Of a DNA stretch of 10,072 nucleotides, positions 8,198 to 10,072 are shown in pieces. A program made the position numbers and the translations under genes. The stretch is from an uncultured Eubacterium sp. (GTDB taxonomy: Bacteria > Bacillota_A > Clostridia > Lachnospirales > Lachnospiraceae). Location of the stretch: NCBI GenBank assembly GCA_947653505.1, contig CANTHI010000089.1:1-10072 (forward strand), in the 5' to 3' direction. The notes beneath the pieces were generated by a model. That model made no database searches. It was not told the DNA's origin and saw only the letters and a list, made by a program, of their open reading frames with translations. The number at the start of each line of letters is the position of its first letter. Position 1 is the first letter of the stretch.

Positions 8198-8212
8198 CAG
8201 ACGAAGTGTCTG
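8198..8212 (-). other. Small hairpin in the operon leader
   Basis: In the predicted untranslated leader of acpP, CAGAC and GTCTG form a 5-bp stem around a 5-nt loop (ACTTC on the minus strand). It is too short, and has no adjacent T-run, to be a terminator. It may only affect mRNA stability. The rest of the leader (about 8158-8232) is A-rich and shows no riboswitch-like structure that I recognise. Confidence 0.35.
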
Positions 8213-8232
8213 GCTGTTGTTTGTGTTGTTTG

Positions 8233-8277
8233 TTTGAGAGTCAAATAACTTGACAGTCAAATTATTTGACTCTCAAA
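8233..8277 (-). promoter_or_regulatory. Triple FabT-type operator
   Basis: Three copies of the dyad TTTGA-N3-TCAAA lie in tandem: 8233-8245 (GAG centre), 8249-8261 (CAG centre, first base C) and 8265-8277 (CTC centre). Their centres are 8239, 8255 and 8271, exactly 16 bp apart. Boxes 1 and 3 are also reverse complements of each other (8233-8248 with 8262-8277), so the whole cluster is symmetric about box 2. The motif agrees with the TTTGA/TCAAA half-sites known for FabT of streptococci and lactic acid bacteria. Box 3 starts two bases after the predicted -10 and covers the predicted start site, so binding should block transcription initiation. The operon's own last gene encodes the likely ligand-sensing repressor. 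Confidence 0.88.
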
Positions 8278-8279
8278 GA

Positions 8280-8308
8280 ATAATAATACTGCTGGAAAGA
8301 TTTGTCAA
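8280..8308 (-). promoter_or_regulatory. Sigma-A promoter of the fatty-acid operon
   Basis: On the minus strand, TTGACA (8303-8308) is followed after exactly 17 bases by TATTAT (8280-8285). This is a perfect -35 and a five-of-six -10 for the housekeeping sigma factor. The predicted start is near 8273, inside the third FabT box, giving a leader of about 115 nt before acpP. No other convincing promoter is seen between here and the left edge. Confidence 0.85.
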
Positions 8309-8330
8309 GAAGGATTTCGCAGATTTTATT
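8302..8330 (+). promoter_or_regulatory. Possible promoter of the acetyltransferase gene
   Basis: TTGTCA (8302-8307) and TTTATT (8325-8330) are separated by 17 bases. The -35 differs from consensus by one base and the -10 by two. The -35 lies on the same seven bases as the -35 of the divergent fatty-acid promoter, because TTGTCAA is nearly self-complementary. If used, the transcript would begin near 8337 and have a leader of about 100 nt. This is a weak match and could be chance. Confidence 0.35.
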
Positions 8331-8354
8331 CCCCCTCGCAAGCTACGCCTGCTA

Positions 8355-8427
8355 CACAATCTCCATATGGAAGTATGTGCGTGATTGTGGTAATCTGTCA
8401 GAGGTACAAATACAGTTTGTAAAGGAG
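8355..8427 (+). promoter_or_regulatory. Structured leader with possible leader peptide before the GNAT gene
   Basis: CACAATC (8355-8361) pairs with GATTGTG (8383-8389), enclosing the palindrome TCCATATGGA. A second stem, TACAAA (8405-8410) with TTTGTA (8416-8421), ends on the first base of the AAAGGAG ribosome-binding site (8421-8427) for the acetyltransferase. An ATG at 8375 opens a 15-codon frame (MCVIVVICQRYKYSL) whose TAA (8420-8422) overlaps that same site. Such an arrangement would let leader translation affect access to the downstream start. Against it, the leader ATG has only a poorly spaced GGAAG one base upstream. The structure is visible; the regulatory role is inference. Confidence 0.35.
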
Positions 8428-8435
8428 ATATATTT

Positions 8436-9002
8436 ATGATTGCTGTTCGTAATGCTACATTGGAAGATGCAGGTCGCATTTTAGAGATATATGATTACTA
8501 TGTCAAAAATACAGCGATAACATTTGAGTACGATACCCCATCTTTAGAAGAATTTATGGGACGAATGGAAAAAACAATGCAGCGCTATCCATATTTGGTC
8601 ATTTTGGAAGATGGACACATTGAAGGGTACGCATATGCAGGTGCCTTTGTCGGCAGAGCTGCCTATGACTGGTCATGTGAAATGACGGTATACCTTGACC
8701 GCAATGCACAGAAATGCGGTATGGGCAGAACTATTTATGAGGCATTGGAAAAATCCTTATATGATATGGGCATTCTAAACTTATACGCATGTATTGGGTA
8801 TCCTGAGCATGATGATGAATACCTGACAACTAACAGTGCAGATTTTCATACACATATGGGCTTTGAGAAAGTTGGCGAATTTCATAAATGTGGGTATAAA
8901 TTTGACCGTTGGTACAACATGATCTGGATGGAGAAAATTATTGGAGAACATGAAACAAAACAGCCTGATATTACTGTCTATCCAAAATTGAAGAATGTGT
9001 AA
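8436..9002 (+). CDS. GNAT N-acetyltransferase, phosphinothricin-acetyltransferase-like
   Basis: This 188-residue protein belongs to the GNAT superfamily, which transfers acetyl from acetyl-CoA to an amine. The N-terminus (IAVRNATLEDAGRILEIYDYYV) and NTAITFEYDTPS at 25-36 match the PAT/YncA branch, as does the C-terminal FHTHMGFEKVGEFHKCGYKF (137-156) followed by RWYNMIWMEK. The acetyl-CoA loop is QKCGMG at 92-97, and Glu82 on strand 4 is in the usual catalytic place. The real substrate is unknown: relatives act on phosphinothricin, methionine sulfoximine or other small amines. AAAGGAG lies eight bases before the ATG. The gene points away from the fatty-acid operon and is visibly more AT-rich than it, which hints at separate origin, but no insertion sequence or integrase is visible near it. 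Confidence 0.87.
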   Translation: MIAVRNATLEDAGRILEIYDYYVKNTAITFEYDTPSLEEFMGRMEKTMQRYPYLVILEDGHIEGYAYAGAFVGRAAYDWSCEMTVYLDRNAQKCGMGRTIYEALEKSLYDMGILNLYACIGYPEHDDEYLTTNSADFHTHMGFEKVGEFHKCGYKFDRWYNMIWMEKIIGEHETKQPDITVYPKLKNV

Positions 9003-9079
9003 AAATTTATATTTACCTTAACAATCAGAATTACAATCAAAACTGAATAAGCGACACAGCTTCAGAGCGTATAGAAAAC

Positions 9080-9283
9080 GGCCATTTGCAGTTGCTATGA
9101 CAGTTGTGAAAACAAATGCCAGTGTTCCATCCGGATAAAAATTAGAGTTTAGTGCTGACTGATTCACGTCAGTGCAAGGCAAAATTTCAACGACGATGTG
9201 GTTTCCATCGACTAGAAATTTTAACGCAGCAATGGCATGAATCAGGCTGTAATAAACTCTGATCTCTGGCCGGATGGAGCACT
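9080..9283 (+). ncRNA. Multi-branched structured RNA with pseudoknot, unidentified (raiA-motif-like candidate)
   Basis: The 437-bp interval after the acetyltransferase gene has no convincing ORF but folds strongly. P1: 9121-9134 with 9270-9283, 14 bp. P2: 9141-9151 with 9253-9263, 11 bp. P2 encloses three arms. P3 is 9154-9159 with 9168-9173. P4 is 9181-9188 with 9215-9222, topped by 9194-9198 with 9206-9210. P5 is 9226-9230 with 9246-9250. The P3 loop TGATTCA (9160-9166) is fully complementary to TGAATCA (9238-9244) in the P5 loop, giving a 7-bp kissing pair. A further hairpin, 9080-9088 with 9113-9120, lies upstream. The four G-U pairs (in P1, P2, P3 and P5) form only if the plus strand is transcribed. 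I see no clear promoter. Size, host group and pseudoknot suggest the raiA motif or another large clostridial RNA, but I cannot confirm the class. Confidence 0.72.
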
Positions 9284-9309
9284 ATCTCACGGGTCAGAGA
9301 AAGAAACCA

Positions 9310-9363
9310 GTAACAGTTCAAATAATGTGTTACACCAGTCCCACAAAAAATTTAAATTTTTTT
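9310..9363 (+). other. Hairpin and AT palindrome after the structured RNA
   Basis: GTAACA (9310-9315) pairs with TGTTAC (9328-9333) around a 12-nt loop. About a dozen bases later comes the palindrome AAAAATTTAAATTTTT (9346-9361), ending in a T-run. Together they could mark the 3' end of the structured RNA. The AT palindrome has no G-C pairs, so termination here would be weak. Confidence 0.3.
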
Positions 9364-9373
9364 CATTTCCCTA

Positions 9374-9402
9374 TTGACATTTTTCCCCCAATCGTTTATA
9401 GT
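9374..9402 (+). promoter_or_regulatory. Promoter of the tRNA-Gly gene
   Basis: TTGACA (9374-9379) and TATAGT (9397-9402) are 17 bases apart: a perfect -35 and a -10 with one mismatch. The predicted start near 9409 lies about 30 bases before the tRNA. This shows that the tRNA is transcribed independently of the structured RNA upstream. Confidence 0.88.
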
Positions 9403-9439
9403 ATCTATTGTGTTCACGAGGAACAAGCACAAACAAAAC

Positions 9440-9512
9440 GCGATAGTGGCGTAGTTGGTAACGCGCGACCTTGCCAAGGTCGAGACCGCGGGTTCGAGCC
9501 CCGTCTATCGCT
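9440..9512 (+). tRNA. tRNA-Gly (anticodon GCC)
   Basis: The 73-nt cloverleaf is complete. The 7-bp acceptor stem pairs GCGATAG (9440-9446) with CTATCGC (9505-9511), and the discriminator is T at 9512. The D-arm includes TAGTTGGTA. The anticodon stem is CGACC/GGTCG with loop TTGCCAA (9471-9477), giving anticodon GCC at 9473-9475, which reads GGC and GGU glycine codons. The T-arm is GCGGG/CCCGT around TTCGAGC. The CCA tail is not encoded and must be added by the CCA-adding enzyme. It has its own promoter and terminator. Confidence 0.97.
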
Positions 9513-9524
9513 CTTATGAATTGT

Positions 9525-9570
9525 CGTAGGTCTTTGTTTTAACAAGGATTTACGGCTTTTCTTTTTTTAT
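9525..9570 (+). terminator. Intrinsic terminator of the tRNA-Gly transcript
   Basis: Positions 9525-9538 pair with 9541-9554 as a 14-bp stem with three G-U wobbles. A T-rich tract (9557-9568, interrupted by one C) follows at once. It lies 12 bases after the tRNA end, so the tRNA is a single-gene transcript. The wobbles fit transcription from the plus strand. Confidence 0.85.
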
Positions 9571-9599
9571 CTGACTCTGCGTTTTTCATACTCTGTCAT

Positions 9600-9640
9600 A
9601 AAAAACAGACAGCAGCGATGGCATCATCCCTGCTGTCTGT
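9600..9640 (-). terminator. Intrinsic terminator of the alarmone synthetase gene
   Basis: A perfect 11-bp stem joins ACAGACAGCAG (9605-9615) with CTGCTGTCTGT (9630-9640). The loop itself pairs further (GATG with CATC). On the minus strand the stem is followed by TTTTTT (9600-9605). It lies 24 bases after the stop codon of the synthetase gene. It faces the tRNA terminator, so the two convergent transcripts end in the same short interval. Confidence 0.93.
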
Positions 9641-9664
9641 ATCATCTGTATGAAAATATCCTGC

Positions 9665-10021
9665 CTAAGCACTATGGATCTTTGCCTGCTTTTCTTTTGC
9701 TATCAATATCGCATTGTTCAGCGAAAGCATCTTTGCATCCAGCTGCGATACAATATCGGAGCATTCCCGTAAATCCCGGCTGATATATTCTGGTGCATTT
9801 CCTTCAAACTTGTAATAAATCTTATGCTCCAGACTTGCCCAGAAATCCATCGCCATCGTTCGAATCTGAATCTCCGTTCTTGTATTTACGACACGGTCAG
9901 ATAAGAACACTGGCACCGTAACAAGCATATGGTAGCTCTTATAACCGCTTTCCTTTGGATGTCTGATATAATCCTTTACAGAAACAACCGTCAGGTCGTT
10001 CTGCCTGCCAATCATATCCGC
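9665..10021 (-). CDS. Small alarmone synthetase, RelA/SpoT domain, C-terminal part (5' end missing)
   Basis: Only about 118 C-terminal residues are present. The motifs DYIRHPKESGYKSYH, TEIQIRTMAMDFWASLEHK and a helical tail are those of single-domain GTP pyrophosphokinases (RelP/RelQ/YjbM type, usually around 210-260 residues), which make (p)ppGpp from GTP or GDP and ATP. The GYKSYH and EIQIRT segments belong to the synthetase active site. The N-terminal part with the ATP-binding and RxKxxxS-type motifs is missing. The internal ATG at 10013-10015 is not a real start: homology continues one or two codons upstream (AD before MIG), then breaks into a TGA at 10031-10033. The break coincides with an inverted repeat, and the expected upstream residues lie on the other strand. 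I read this as a complete gene in the organism, damaged at the contig end. Confidence 0.88.
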   Translation of the reverse strand, partial: ADMIGRQNDLTVVSVKDYIRHPKESGYKSYHMLVTVPVFLSDRVVNTRTEIQIRTMAMDFWASLEHKIYYKFEGNAPEYISRDLRECSDIVSQLDAKMLSLNNAILIAKEKQAKIHSA

Positions 10022-10072
10022 ATCGTATGTTCATTTACATCTGACATTTACCGGGTGGCGGATATGATTGGC
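10007..10072. repeat. 15-bp perfect inverted repeat with inverted gene fragment at the right edge
   Basis: GCCAATCATATCCGC (10007-10021) and its exact reverse complement (10058-10072) flank a 36-bp spacer. The plus strand from 10016 to 10072 translates as IRIVCSFTSDIYRVADMIG. That is the segment expected just before GRQND in the minus-strand alarmone synthetase. The same gene is therefore read left from one arm and right from the other. This is a fold-back junction, most simply a library, amplification or assembly artefact at a contig end. Confidence 0.85.

Noticed and set aside
8273..8479. Minus-strand open frame of 68 codons
   Set aside because: It covers the operon promoter and the start of the GNAT gene on the opposite strand, shows no Shine-Dalgarno sequence or protein motif, and is a chance frame.
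9003..9370. Group II intron, RNase P RNA, tmRNA or 6S RNA
   Set aside because: No domain-V hairpin, GAGGAAAGTCC core, tag-peptide frame or single long bulged hairpin is seen. The branched fold with kissing loops fits none of these.
9274..9519. Plus-strand open frame of 81 codons
   Set aside because: It crosses the 3' strand of P1, the tRNA promoter and the whole tRNA-Gly gene, has no ribosome-binding site or recognisable domain, and is explained by the RNA features.
10007..10072. Natural invertible promoter or phase-variable switch
   Set aside because: There is no recombinase nearby, the spacer is only 36 bp of coding sequence, and the outer nine bases of the arms look copied from the same gene. 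A fold-back chimera explains it better.

Overview
The window is most likely from a Gram-positive clostridial genome, probably Lachnospiraceae-like. The evidence is a type II fatty-acid synthesis (FASII) operon that uses the FMN enoyl reductase FabK, a fused AccD-AccA carboxyltransferase, a FabT-type MarR regulator with its operators, strong AGGAGG ribosome-binding sites and TTGACA/TATAAT promoters. No species is claimed. The odd length and the fold-back at the right edge suggest this is a whole contig from a draft or metagenome assembly.

Positions 127-8157 hold one compact operon on the minus strand. In order of transcription it reads acpP, fabK, fabD, fabG, fabF, fabZ, accDA fusion, fabH, fabT. 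Genes overlap or lie within tens of bases of each other, except for a 20-bp tandem repeat at the fabK-fabD junction. Together the products take acetyl-CoA to malonyl-CoA (AccDA, carboxyltransferase half only), load it on ACP (FabD), start chains (FabH), elongate them (FabF), and run the reduce-dehydrate-reduce cycle (FabG, FabZ, FabK). The last gene encodes a FabT-like repressor. The promoter at 8280-8308 carries three FabT-type boxes spaced exactly 16 bp apart just downstream of its -10, so the operon appears to control itself. accB and accC, commonly found in such clusters, are absent here.

The plus-strand right part begins with a more AT-rich GNAT acetyltransferase gene (8436-9002) with a structured leader and a possible 15-codon leader peptide. 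Next comes a roughly 430-bp interval without a protein gene (9003-9439). It folds, on the plus strand only, into a multi-branched RNA with a 7-bp loop-loop pseudoknot, and is the best candidate here for a noncoding RNA of interest. A tRNA-Gly(GCC) with its own promoter and terminator follows. Last is the C-terminal part of a small (p)ppGpp synthetase on the minus strand, with its own terminator.

The synthetase gene is not simply cut by the window edge. The last ~50 bases encode its upstream residues on the opposite strand, flanked by a perfect 15-bp inverted repeat. This is the signature of a fold-back chimera or hairpin-ended contig.
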